From an uncultured Ruminococcus sp. (GTDB lineage: Bacteria > Bacillota > Clostridia > Oscillospirales > Ruminococcaceae): 7,348 nucleotides of DNA. Made by a program: the position numbers and the translations under genes. The stretch lies in the NCBI GenBank assembly GCA_900752785.1, contig CAADWP010000188.1:1-7348 (forward strand), in the 5' to 3' direction. Shown one piece after another: positions 1 to 5,841 of the stretch; within the stretch, counting starts at the first letter, position 1, and each line of letters opens with the position of its first letter. The notes beneath the pieces are model-generated. The model was not told where the DNA came from. It saw only the letters and a program-made list of their open reading frames with translations, and searched no databases.

Positions 1-4
1 AAAA

Positions 5-433
5 ATGAAGAAAAACACAGTGTGTGTTTACGATACTATATCGAAAAAAGTAGTGGAAGTTGAAGTGAGTGATGAAATTTACACTCATTTTAAAAGGTCG
101 AAATGGGCTATTGAAAATAACAATAGATCATTTTATGAGCATGAGATACAGTTTTCAGCACTAATTGGCGGACATGAAAATGCGTTTGAAAATTTCAGAG
201 AATTTATGACCGACTACGATGTTGAAAGGGAGACAGACCGCAAAATATTTATAGAAAGACTTTATAATAGCCTTAAATTATTGTCAGATTCAGAGCGTGA
301 GCTGATAGTAATGCTGTATTTTGAAAATAAAACTGAACGTGAATGTGCAGAATTTTATGGCATAAGCCAAAAGAATATCAACAAAAAGAAAACTAAAAGT
401 TTGTGCAAACTCCACAAACTTTTAAAAAATTAG
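5..433 (+). CDS. Sigma-70 region-4-like regulatory protein
   Basis: This 142-aa protein has no recognisable N-terminal enzyme domain. Its C-terminal third looks like sigma-70 region 4: an LSDSERELIVMLYFEN helix (about residues 93-108), then a helix-turn-helix around residues 109-135 (KTERECAEFYGIS, then QKNINKKKTKSLCKL). That segment normally contacts the -35 element and core RNA polymerase. No clear region 2 (the -10-binding part) is visible, so it may be a partial sigma factor or a sigma-like activator. Such proteins are common in Clostridia conjugative and integrative elements. The ATG lies at the very edge of the window, so its ribosome binding site cannot be judged and an upstream start is possible. 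It is followed by a non-coding stretch with no clear terminator directly after it. Its targets are unknown. Confidence 0.7.
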   Translation: MKKNTVCVYDTISKKVVEVEVSDEIYTHFKRSKWAIENNNRSFYEHEIQFSALIGGHENAFENFREFMTDYDVERETDRKIFIERLYNSLKLLSDSERELIVMLYFENKTERECAEFYGISQKNINKKKTKSLCKLHKLLKN

Positions 434-440
434 AAATTTA

Positions 441-900
441 GGGGGTATCAAAACGGCTGCATCTTACCGTATACAAGCGAAAGGAAAATTAACCCTTTCA
501 ATAACTTGAAAATTGAATATCAACTTTACAGGTACGTTAATCACATGGGCGGTCTAAAAATCGTCAGCCACAGAAGCCATACGCCAAGACCTCGAAAGAG
601 CGAGCGATAAATATGCAGTTTCAAAATCCGGAACAGCTTTCCGGAATGGCAATGAAACGTGTGAGGATAATGATACTTCCGTCCAGTCACAGCACCCCTT
701 GGTCGGGGAATCAGGCAATGAGGGCGGCTCTGGGAGAACCTCAGAGGGATGAGAATTCCATGAGATCGGTAAGCTGCCGATCGCCTGTAAAGCTCCGCCA
801 TGACGGATATTGAGAATAAGTATCATGGATGATCGTCTGAAAATCAGACGAAGGCAAAACGAGTTATTACTGCGGTTTGCGTTTGGCAGACCGCAGTTTT
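441..900 (+). ncRNA. Candidate structured non-coding RNA ending in an intrinsic terminator
   Basis: No convincing gene lies between 434 and 930, but the stretch is full of perfect short inverted repeats. Stems I can pair by eye: 445-448+453-456 with 467-474; 479-484 with 494-499; 551-555 with 587-591; 591-593 with 598-600, closed by a GAAA tetraloop; 618-623 with 653-658, enclosing 627-633 with 639-645; 679-684 with 722-727 (one G-U), enclosing 695-698 with 705-708; 728-734 with 739-746 (one bulge); 764-769 with 777-782; 794-797 with 804-807; 834-840 with 844-850. The last element is a terminator (869-900). It also looks more GC-rich than the flanking genes, as structured RNAs in AT-rich genomes often are. 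The 5' end is uncertain: the densest structure starts near 535, and I see no strong promoter. It could instead be a long regulatory leader of the mazF-like gene. I do not recognise the RNA family. Confidence 0.55.
869..900 (+). terminator. Intrinsic terminator between the structured RNA and the mazF-like gene
   Basis: A stem of about 12 bp (869-880 with 886-897, one T-G wobble) has a GTTTG loop and is followed by a short T run (897-900). It sits only about 12 bases before the ribosome binding site of the mazF-like gene, leaving no room for a separate promoter. The toxin gene is therefore probably reached by read-through, or from a promoter inside the structured region. Confidence 0.8.
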
Positions 901-930
901 ACATAAAAGTCAGGAGGAGATAAAATTAAA

Positions 931-1278
931 ATGATAATAAAACGAGGAGATGTTTTTTATGCCGATCTTGATCCTATAATCGGTTCGGAACAAGGCGGCA
1001 TCAGACCTGTTCTGATCGTACAAAATAATGTGGGAAACAAGTATAGTCCGACGGTAGTTGTGCTGCCGATTTCGTCGGCAAAGAAAATAAATATGCCAAC
1101 GCATATTCGCATTTACAGCTCTAAAATGCTTTCGAAAAATTCAATTGTACTTGCAGAGCAGATACGCACAATAGATCGTAACAGACTGCGAAATTACGTA
1201 GGTTCTGTAGGTTTTGAAATCATGGATAAGGTGGATAAGGCAGTAAAAATAAGCATAGGAGTGAATGTTGATGACTAA
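931..1278 (+). CDS. mazF: MazF/PemK-family endoribonuclease toxin
   Basis: This 115-aa protein has the usual length and start of Gram-positive MazF (EndoA type). It opens with MIIKRGDVFYADLDP, followed by the hallmark GSEQGGIRPVLIVQN. Family members are ribosome-independent, sequence-specific mRNA interferases that act as dimers in the cytoplasm. The catalytic arginine is present (R25 in GGIRPV). The residue matching the catalytic threonine of EndoA (T48) appears to be serine (S48 in LPISS), a conservative change. The SPT motif (39-41) and the C-terminal EQIRTIDRNRL helix region (about 72-82) are also kept, so it is probably active. AGGAGGAGA at 912-920 is the ribosome binding site, at a rather long spacing. 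No MazE-like gene lies upstream; a structured RNA and a terminator do. The stop overlaps the next gene by 8 bases, so the two are translationally coupled. Confidence 0.9.
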   Translation: MIIKRGDVFYADLDPIIGSEQGGIRPVLIVQNNVGNKYSPTVVVLPISSAKKINMPTHIRIYSSKMLSKNSIVLAEQIRTIDRNRLRNYVGSVGFEIMDKVDKAVKISIGVNVDD

Positions 1279-1432
1279 ATTTGGACAGGCAGAATTTGCT
1301 GAATATTTAGCTGAGATTTTTACTAAAAACAAGCTTGATAAAATGCTTGAAACAGCGGAAAAACAGAATTTCAGCAGCAAAAATACAGAAGATATTTACA
1401 AAGAATTTCCGTCCGCAAAGGACGCTGCGTAG
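1271..1432 (+). CDS. Small hypothetical protein coupled to the MazF-like toxin (53 aa)
   Basis: I do not recognise this 53-aa protein. It starts at an ATG inside the last codons of the mazF-like gene (8-base overlap). AGGAGTG at 1257-1263, 7 bases upstream, is a good ribosome binding site, which is the main reason to call it real. It is hydrophilic, slightly acidic and probably helical: FGQAEFAEYLAEIF, then a charged KLDKMLETAEKQ stretch, with a disordered-looking tail ending KDAA. It has no membrane segment and no cysteines. Its stop codon forms part of the ribosome binding site of the next gene, so the three genes form a tight operon. It could be a toxin partner in reversed order, but it has no recognisable MazE or AbrB fold. 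Function is unknown. Confidence 0.65.
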   Translation: MTKFGQAEFAEYLAEIFTKNKLDKMLETAEKQNFSSKNTEDIYKEFPSAKDAA

Positions 1433-1441
1433 GAGGACAAT

Positions 1442-1561
1442 ATGTTAGGATTCATAATAGGATTAATGGTTGGCGGTACAACAGGAGTGTTTGCGATATG
1501 TTTATGCAAAGCAGCATCAGACGCCGATAAATGTACGGATCGCACAGATTCCGACGAATAA
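1442..1561 (+). CDS. DUF3789-like single-pass membrane micro-protein (39 aa)
   Basis: This 39-aa protein begins MLGFIIGLMVGGTTGVFAIC, a glycine-rich hydrophobic segment (about residues 2-22) that should form one membrane helix. A short hydrophilic tail with CLCKAASDADK follows. The pattern matches the DUF3789 family as I remember it: tiny proteins of unknown function common in Clostridia mobile elements and prophages. A strong AGGAGGA at 1431-1437 sits 4 bases before the ATG and overlaps the stop codon of the preceding gene, supporting this start. It is probably the last gene of the mazF-like operon. The gap to the next gene holds an inverted repeat and a repeated motif. Confidence 0.75.
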   Translation: MLGFIIGLMVGGTTGVFAICLCKAASDADKCTDRTDSDE

Positions 1562-1615
1562 TTTTGTCAGGTTTGGTGATACCATTTTGAGAAAAAATAT
1601 GGTATCCTTGTTGGT
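1562..1615 (+). promoter_or_regulatory. 54-bp bipartite motif upstream of recombinase 1 (copy A)
   Basis: Two 16-bp blocks (1562-1577, ending TTTGGT, and 1600-1615, TGGTATCCTTGTTGGT) flank a 22-bp spacer. The same two blocks with exactly the same spacing occur before recombinase 2 at 3214-3267 (left block 13/16, right block 15/16 identical), while the spacers differ. The position, just upstream of the ribosome binding site, suggests a promoter/operator or a recombinase binding site. The -35/-10 spacing does not fit a standard sigma-A promoter well. Confidence 0.6.
1578..1606. repeat. Perfect 8-bp inverted repeat in the recombinase 1 leader
   Basis: GATACCAT at 1578-1585 is the exact reverse complement of ATGGTATC at 1599-1606, with a 13-base A/T-rich loop. 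No T run follows, so it is not a terminator. An operator for a dimeric DNA-binding protein is the simplest reading. Copy B of the motif has a different, shorter inverted repeat (TACTG 3229-3233, CAGTA 3242-3246). Confidence 0.65.
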
Positions 1616-1633
1616 GAAGCGGAGGTGAGAAAA

Positions 1634-3175
1634 ATGCCGACAGTAACGGTGATACAGCCAACAATAACAGAAGAAAAAAGTGCAATAATTCGCTGTGCGG
1701 CGTACTGCCGAGTATCAAGTAATTCCGAGGATCAGATTAATTCTTTTATGGCACAAACGAGATACTATGAAAAAGCTTTTGAAAATTCGGAAACGGAAAA
1801 ATTGATTGATATTTATGCTGACGAGGGTATCACAGGTACTCGTGATGACAAGCGTGACGAGTTTCAGCGTATGATAAAGGACTGCCGAAAGGGTAAAATC
1901 GACAGAATCTATACGAAGTCAATAAGCCGTTTCGCTCGAAATACAAGGGATTGTCTAAAAAATGTCCGTGAGCTGAAATCGCTTGGAATCACGATATATT
2001 TTGAAAAAGAGAACGTTGATACCGCCAATATGACCGATGAAATGATGATAACTATACTGGGCGGTCTGGCTCAGGAGGAATCAATTTCAATTTCGCAGAA
2101 TATGCGCTGGAGCATAAAAAAACGAATGGAAAACGGTACTTTTAATCCTTCGCAGCTTCCATACGGATATGAAAGAATTAATGGAAAAATTGTAATAAAC
2201 GAATCGGAAGCAGAAATTGTAAATTACATTTTTTCAAAATATATCAGCGGAAACGGCATGGAAAGCATAGCAAAGGAACTGAATAAGTCGCAGATAGATA
2301 AAGATGAAAAAGGCTATATATGGTGTAAAAATACGATCAGATATATTCTGATGAACGAAAAATACACAGGCAAATCAATTTTTCAAAAGTTTTATACAAC
2401 TGATAACTTTCCATTTAAACAAAAAGAAAATAAAGGCGAGTTGGAGCAATATCTTGTTCAAAATACAATGCCGGTCATAATATCCGAAGAAAAGTTTGAG
2501 ATAGTGCAGAAATTAATTGCAAAACAAAAAGAAAACAGCAAATTTTCTGAAAAAACATACCTTTTAAGCGGTAAAATAAAGTGCGGAAAATGCGGTTGCT
2601 CATTCAAAAGAAAAATGATCAATAAAAAGGTATGCTGGACTTGTTCAAGGCATAATTTAAATGCGTCAAATTGCGAAATAAAGCCAATTTCTCAAGAAGT
2701 GATTTACAGCGTCTTCGTTAAACTTTACAATAAACTTAGGGATAATTATAAAAAAATACTGCTCCCCTTACAGACTGCATTAAACGAACTGAAAATTCGC
2801 CGATTTAATGGAAATTCTAGCGTTATGGATATTCATAAGGAAGTCGCAAAATTAAAGGAACAGTCTCATGTACTTGCACGACTAAAAACAAAGGGATTTC
2901 TGGACAATGCGAAGTATCTTGAACAGACCACGGAGCTTACGGCAAAAATAAATAAGTTGCAATCAGAACTGAAAAAACTTACTCGTTCTGATGATGAGGA
3001 TGAAACATTGGAGCAGATTGAAATGCTGACAGATTACTTTGAAAAGCATGAAAATTCGATTACAGAATTTGATGAATCGGCATTTGAAAATATCGTTGAA
3101 AAAATTGTGGTTATAAACCAGAATGAGTTGGAATTTCACCTGATTGGCGGTCTGAAATTAAAAGAGAAAATATAG
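1634..3175 (+). CDS. Large serine recombinase 1
   Basis: This 513-aa site-specific recombinase acts on element ends through a serine-DNA intermediate. The N-terminal resolvase domain (about 18-165) has AAYCRVSS with catalytic S28 and R26, DEGITGT, and SISRFARN (about 97-103). The Recombinase DNA-binding domain follows (about 172-297; LPYGYERING, then RYILMNEKYTGK). A zinc ribbon has C317, C320, C337 and C347. A charged coiled coil (about 365-460) precedes a short C-terminal domain. Size and order match TnpX/TndX/Ccr-type enzymes, and all key residues are present. An in-frame GTG at 1625 lies inside the ribosome binding site GGAGGTGAG (1621-1629), so the ATG at 1634 is the better start; it gives MPTVTVIQP, parallel to recombinase 3. 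It is the first of three recombinase genes, with 110 bases before the next. Confidence 0.93.
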   Translation: MPTVTVIQPTITEEKSAIIRCAAYCRVSSNSEDQINSFMAQTRYYEKAFENSETEKLIDIYADEGITGTRDDKRDEFQRMIKDCRKGKIDRIYTKSISRFARNTRDCLKNVRELKSLGITIYFEKENVDTANMTDEMMITILGGLAQEESISISQNMRWSIKKRMENGTFNPSQLPYGYERINGKIVINESEAEIVNYIFSKYISGNGMESIAKELNKSQIDKDEKGYIWCKNTIRYILMNEKYTGKSIFQKFYTTDNFPFKQKENKGELEQYLVQNTMPVIISEEKFEIVQKLIAKQKENSKFSEKTYLLSGKIKCGKCGCSFKRKMINKKVCWTCSRHNLNASNCEIKPISQEVIYSVFVKLYNKLRDNYKKILLPLQTALNELKIRRFNGNSSVMDIHKEVAKLKEQSHVLARLKTKGFLDNAKYLEQTTELTAKINKLQSELKKLTRSDDEDETLEQIEMLTDYFEKHENSITEFDESAFENIVEKIVVINQNELEFHLIGGLKLKEKI

Positions 3176-3213
3176 AGCAATATGCTTTGGAATAATAAAA
3201 TCTCAGAGAATAT

Positions 3214-3267
3214 TTTTGTTGGTTTTGGTACTGGATTTTTGCAGTAATTTGTGGTATTCTTGTTGGT
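3214..3267 (+). promoter_or_regulatory. 54-bp bipartite motif upstream of recombinase 2 (copy B)
   Basis: This is the second copy of the motif found before recombinase 1: left block 3214-3229, 22-bp spacer, right block 3252-3267 (TGGTATTCTTGTTGGT). Within this copy the octamer TTGTTGGT occurs twice, at 3216-3223 and 3260-3267, 44 bp apart, which fits two protein-binding half-sites on roughly the same face of the helix. A small inverted repeat (3229-3233 with 3242-3246) lies between. A promoter/operator or recombinase-binding role is inferred. Confidence 0.6.
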
Positions 3268-3285
3268 TGAAAGGAGATGATGAAA

Positions 3286-4227
3286 ATGCCAAAAAACAGA
3301 GTTATACCATTCGGTTATTGCATGAAAAATGGTGAAATTACGGTAGATTATACAGAATCAAAAGCAGTTATCGAAATTTTTGAGGAATACCTCAACGGCA
3401 GCAGCTTAATGCAGATCGCAAGGTTAATGGAGTCCGAAAAAATCCGATATACCGCCGATTCCGAGCATTGGAACAAAAACATGGTCAAGCGGATAATCGA
3501 GAACGAAAAGTATCTCGGAAACGATAAATACCCACAGATCATCAGTAAAACTTTTTTCAATCAGGCGAATGAAAAAAGAGTATCAAAGGCGACTTCCGTC
3601 AGCGTAATTCCGGAGGATTTACAGGAAATCAGAAACCGCACATACTGTTCCGAGTGCGGTCATAAACTTTCAAGAATCGGCGGTAACTGCCATCATGAAA
3701 AATGGGACTGCCGTAACCCGGACTGCTATAGATTTGAATATCAGCTTACAGATCAGATGATTATCGGAGCGGTGTTAACCGTTCTGAATACGGCAATTGC
3801 GAATCCAAATTTGATTGAAAACAACGGCGAAATCAGTGTGTATTCTCCTACTGCCGATGTAATTCGCAAGCAGAATGAAATCAGTCAGATGACGGATTCC
3901 GCGCAGCCTGATTTTGACAGAATAAAATCTGAAATATTTAAGCTTGCGGAGTTAAAATATGCTTGCTGTACTTACAATGGAAATTCCCAGAAAACAGCGG
4001 AAATTAAGGATTTGCTTGAAGATCATGAACAACTGAATACGCTCGATATTGGCTTATTTAAATCCTGCATAAACAGGGTTTTGATAAGCCATTTTTGTAC
4101 CGTTGAAATTGAATTTATCAACGGAATCGTAATAAAAAATATAACGGAAAGGAAGAATGATAATGCCCATATCGCCCAATGTAACGATAATTCCTGCAAA
4201 GGCGCAAACAGCGGAAAATCGGGATAA
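3286..4227 (+). CDS. Recombinase-family protein lacking the catalytic domain (recombinase 2)
   Basis: This 313-aa protein starts directly in the Recombinase DNA-binding domain: IPFGYCMKNGEI (residues 7-18) aligns with LPYGYERINGKI of recombinase 1. The segment MVKRIIENEKYLGN and a zinc ribbon (C121, C124, C142, C147) follow, then a helical C-terminal part. The roughly 170-residue resolvase domain with the catalytic serine is absent. No remnant of it fits in the 110 bases upstream, and the gene has its own ribosome binding site (AAGGAGATGA, 3271-3280). It therefore looks like a stable, dedicated protein rather than a fresh truncation. The in-frame ATG at 3277 lies inside that site, so the start at 3286 is preferred. 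It cannot cut DNA itself; a DNA-binding partner of recombinases 1 and 3 is the likely role. Its last 21 residues overlap recombinase 3 in another frame. Confidence 0.88.
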   Translation: MPKNRVIPFGYCMKNGEITVDYTESKAVIEIFEEYLNGSSLMQIARLMESEKIRYTADSEHWNKNMVKRIIENEKYLGNDKYPQIISKTFFNQANEKRVSKATSVSVIPEDLQEIRNRTYCSECGHKLSRIGGNCHHEKWDCRNPDCYRFEYQLTDQMIIGAVLTVLNTAIANPNLIENNGEISVYSPTADVIRKQNEISQMTDSAQPDFDRIKSEIFKLAELKYACCTYNGNSQKTAEIKDLLEDHEQLNTLDIGLFKSCINRVLISHFCTVEIEFINGIVIKNITERKNDNAHIAQCNDNSCKGANSGKSG

Positions 4228-5779
4228 GTACCGCCAATTGAGGGTCGCTGCGTACTGCCGCGTCAGCACGGAACAGGAGGAACAGCAAAATTCATATCAG
4301 GTGCAGATTGCATACTACACCGACCTCATCAATAGAAAAAAAGAATGGTCGCTTGTCGGAATTTTTGCAGACGAAGGAATTTCGGGTACTCAAACGAAAA
4401 AACGCACAGAATTCAACCGCATGATTCGTATGTGTAAAAATAAGAAAATTGACCTTGTGATAACTAAGTCAATATCGAGGTTTGCCAGAAATACCGTTGA
4501 TTGCCTTGAGTATGTCAGGCAGCTTAAAGACCTCGGAATCGGAGTAATATTTGAAAAAGAGAATATCAACACTTTGACCATGACCTCGGAATTTATGATC
4601 GCACTTTACGGAAGTTTTGCTCAGGCAGAAAGCGAATCAATTTCCAAAAATGTTTCATGGGGCAAGGAAAAAGCGTTCCGCGAAGGTAAGGTGCAATTCC
4701 AGTACAAGCACCTACTCGGCTACAAAAAAGGCGATGACGGTAAGCCGGAGATCGTTCCCGAAGAAGCGGAAATAGTAAGGATGATTTATAAGCTCTTCCT
4801 CGACGGGTACAGTATGAGAAACATCAAAAAAGTTCTTGAAAACAAGGAGATTTTGCCCGCCACAGGCAAGAAAATCTGGAATGAATCGCTTATCAGCAGC
4901 ATTTTGAAAAACGAAAAATATGTCGGTGATGCGCTTCTGCAAAAGACATATACGCTGGACTGCATTACTCATAAAGTTGTGAAGAATAAGGGTGAACGTC
5001 CTATGTTCCTTGTGACTGACCACCATGATCCTATAGTCGACCGTGACACATATAATAGGGTTCAGCAGGAGCTTGCAAGGCGCAGTTCCAAGCGTAAAAT
5101 AAGCGATAAAACAACAACTGAACAAGGTAAATATTCCAGTAAATATGCGCTGACGGAGTTGCTTATCTGCGGTCAATGCGGCACTCCATATCGAAGAACT
5201 ACGTGGTCTTCGAGAGGAAAAAAGCAGATCGTATGGCGGTGTATCAGCCGTTTGGAGCATGGAAAAAAGTACTGTCCCGAATCGCCTACAATTAAGGAAG
5301 AATCGCTTCATAAAGCCATAATTCACGCCATAAATAATTATTATTCCTGCCGAAACGATATTGCAAGAATTCTTAAAGCAAACATCGGAACGGTTCTTGA
5401 ATGTCAGGGACAGGAAGAAATAATTAGCATCGAGAACAGGCTGAAAGAAATTGATAATGCAAGAAATGATCTTGTTAATTTGATCGCTTCAGGCGGATGC
5501 GATGAGGACAAGCTTGACAGCGAATTTTCAAAGTTATATGAGGAAGAGCAGCAGCTTAGCGAACGGCTGGAAATCCTTAGATCGCAGAATAAAACTTCCG
5601 CTGAAACTCAGAAAAAACTTGATAAAATAATGGACATGATAGAGCGTGAAAAATTTGAATTGGAAACGTTTGATAACGTACTTATTCGCAAATTAATCGA
5701 GTGCGTAAAAGTGCTTGATAAGACCGAAATACTGGTGATTTTTAAGGGTGGATACGAAGTAAAAACCGAGATTGAATAA
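4163..5779 (+). CDS. Large serine recombinase 3
   Basis: This complete 538-aa large serine recombinase has a resolvase domain (about 26-170) with VAAYCRVST (catalytic S35, R33), DEGISGT and SISRFARN (about 103-110). A Recombinase domain follows (about 180-305; GYKKGDDGKPEIVPEEAEIV, then ILKNEKYVGD). The zinc ribbon has C336, C339, C360 and C371, and a coiled coil spans about 405-500. It is clearly related to recombinase 1 but diverged, so the two may act as a heteromeric pair, as CcrA and CcrB do in staphylococcal cassettes (analogy only). ATG codons exist at 4157 and 4163; the ribosome binding site (AAAGGAAG, 4148-4155) is too close to the first, so 4163 is used, giving MPISPNVTIIP. The start lies 65 bases inside recombinase 2, implying coupled translation. 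A terminator follows directly. Confidence 0.93.
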   Translation: MPISPNVTIIPAKAQTAENRDKYRQLRVAAYCRVSTEQEEQQNSYQVQIAYYTDLINRKKEWSLVGIFADEGISGTQTKKRTEFNRMIRMCKNKKIDLVITKSISRFARNTVDCLEYVRQLKDLGIGVIFEKENINTLTMTSEFMIALYGSFAQAESESISKNVSWGKEKAFREGKVQFQYKHLLGYKKGDDGKPEIVPEEAEIVRMIYKLFLDGYSMRNIKKVLENKEILPATGKKIWNESLISSILKNEKYVGDALLQKTYTLDCITHKVVKNKGERPMFLVTDHHDPIVDRDTYNRVQQELARRSSKRKISDKTTTEQGKYSSKYALTELLICGQCGTPYRRTTWSSRGKKQIVWRCISRLEHGKKYCPESPTIKEESLHKAIIHAINNYYSCRNDIARILKANIGTVLECQGQEEIISIENRLKEIDNARNDLVNLIASGGCDEDKLDSEFSKLYEEEQQLSERLEILRSQNKTSAETQKKLDKIMDMIEREKFELETFDNVLIRKLIECVKVLDKTEILVIFKGGYEVKTEIE

Positions 5780-5788
5780 CGAAAAATG

Positions 5789-5822
5789 CAGCTTGTAAAT
5801 TAAATTTTACAGGCTGTTTTTT
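5789..5822 (+). terminator. Intrinsic terminator after the recombinase operon
   Basis: An 11-bp stem (5789-5799 with 5806-5816, one T-G wobble) has a 6-base loop and is followed by six T (5817-5822). It begins 10 bases after the recombinase 3 stop and should end that transcript. The ribosome binding site of the amidoligase starts only 4 bases after the T run. Confidence 0.88.
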
Positions 5823-5841
5823 ATTGGAGGGAGATGATAAT

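Noticed and set aside
513..541. Possible promoter (TTGAAT, 17-base gap, GTTAAT) for the structured RNA
   Set aside because: Both boxes are weak matches in an AT-rich region, so it is not listed as a feature.
558..752. Open plus-strand frame with a protein-like start (TEAIRQDLERASDKYAV)
   Set aside because: It follows a stop codon and has no usable start or ribosome binding site. It could be a gene remnant, but the stem-loops argue more for RNA. I could not settle this without a database search.
541..826. Two minus-strand open frames and a plus-strand frame at 613-813 in the gene-free stretch
   Set aside because: None has a convincing ribosome binding site or recognisable protein features, and all overlie perfect stem-loops that better explain the sequence.
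441..900. CRISPR array, retron RNA or group II intron
   Set aside because: There are no regular repeats with spacers, no reverse transcriptase and no intron-encoded protein in the window.
1452..1718. 88-aa minus-strand open frame
   Set aside because: It crosses the DUF3789-like gene, the regulatory motif and the start of recombinase 1, with no supporting signals.
4712..5326. 204-aa minus-strand open frame
   Set aside because: It lies entirely opposite the conserved recombinase 3 gene and has no family resemblance, so it is a shadow frame.
1562..5841. Attachment sites of the element
   Set aside because: Apart from the 54-bp motif copies, I found no core-like direct repeat that could be assigned as an att site; the element ends are probably outside the window.
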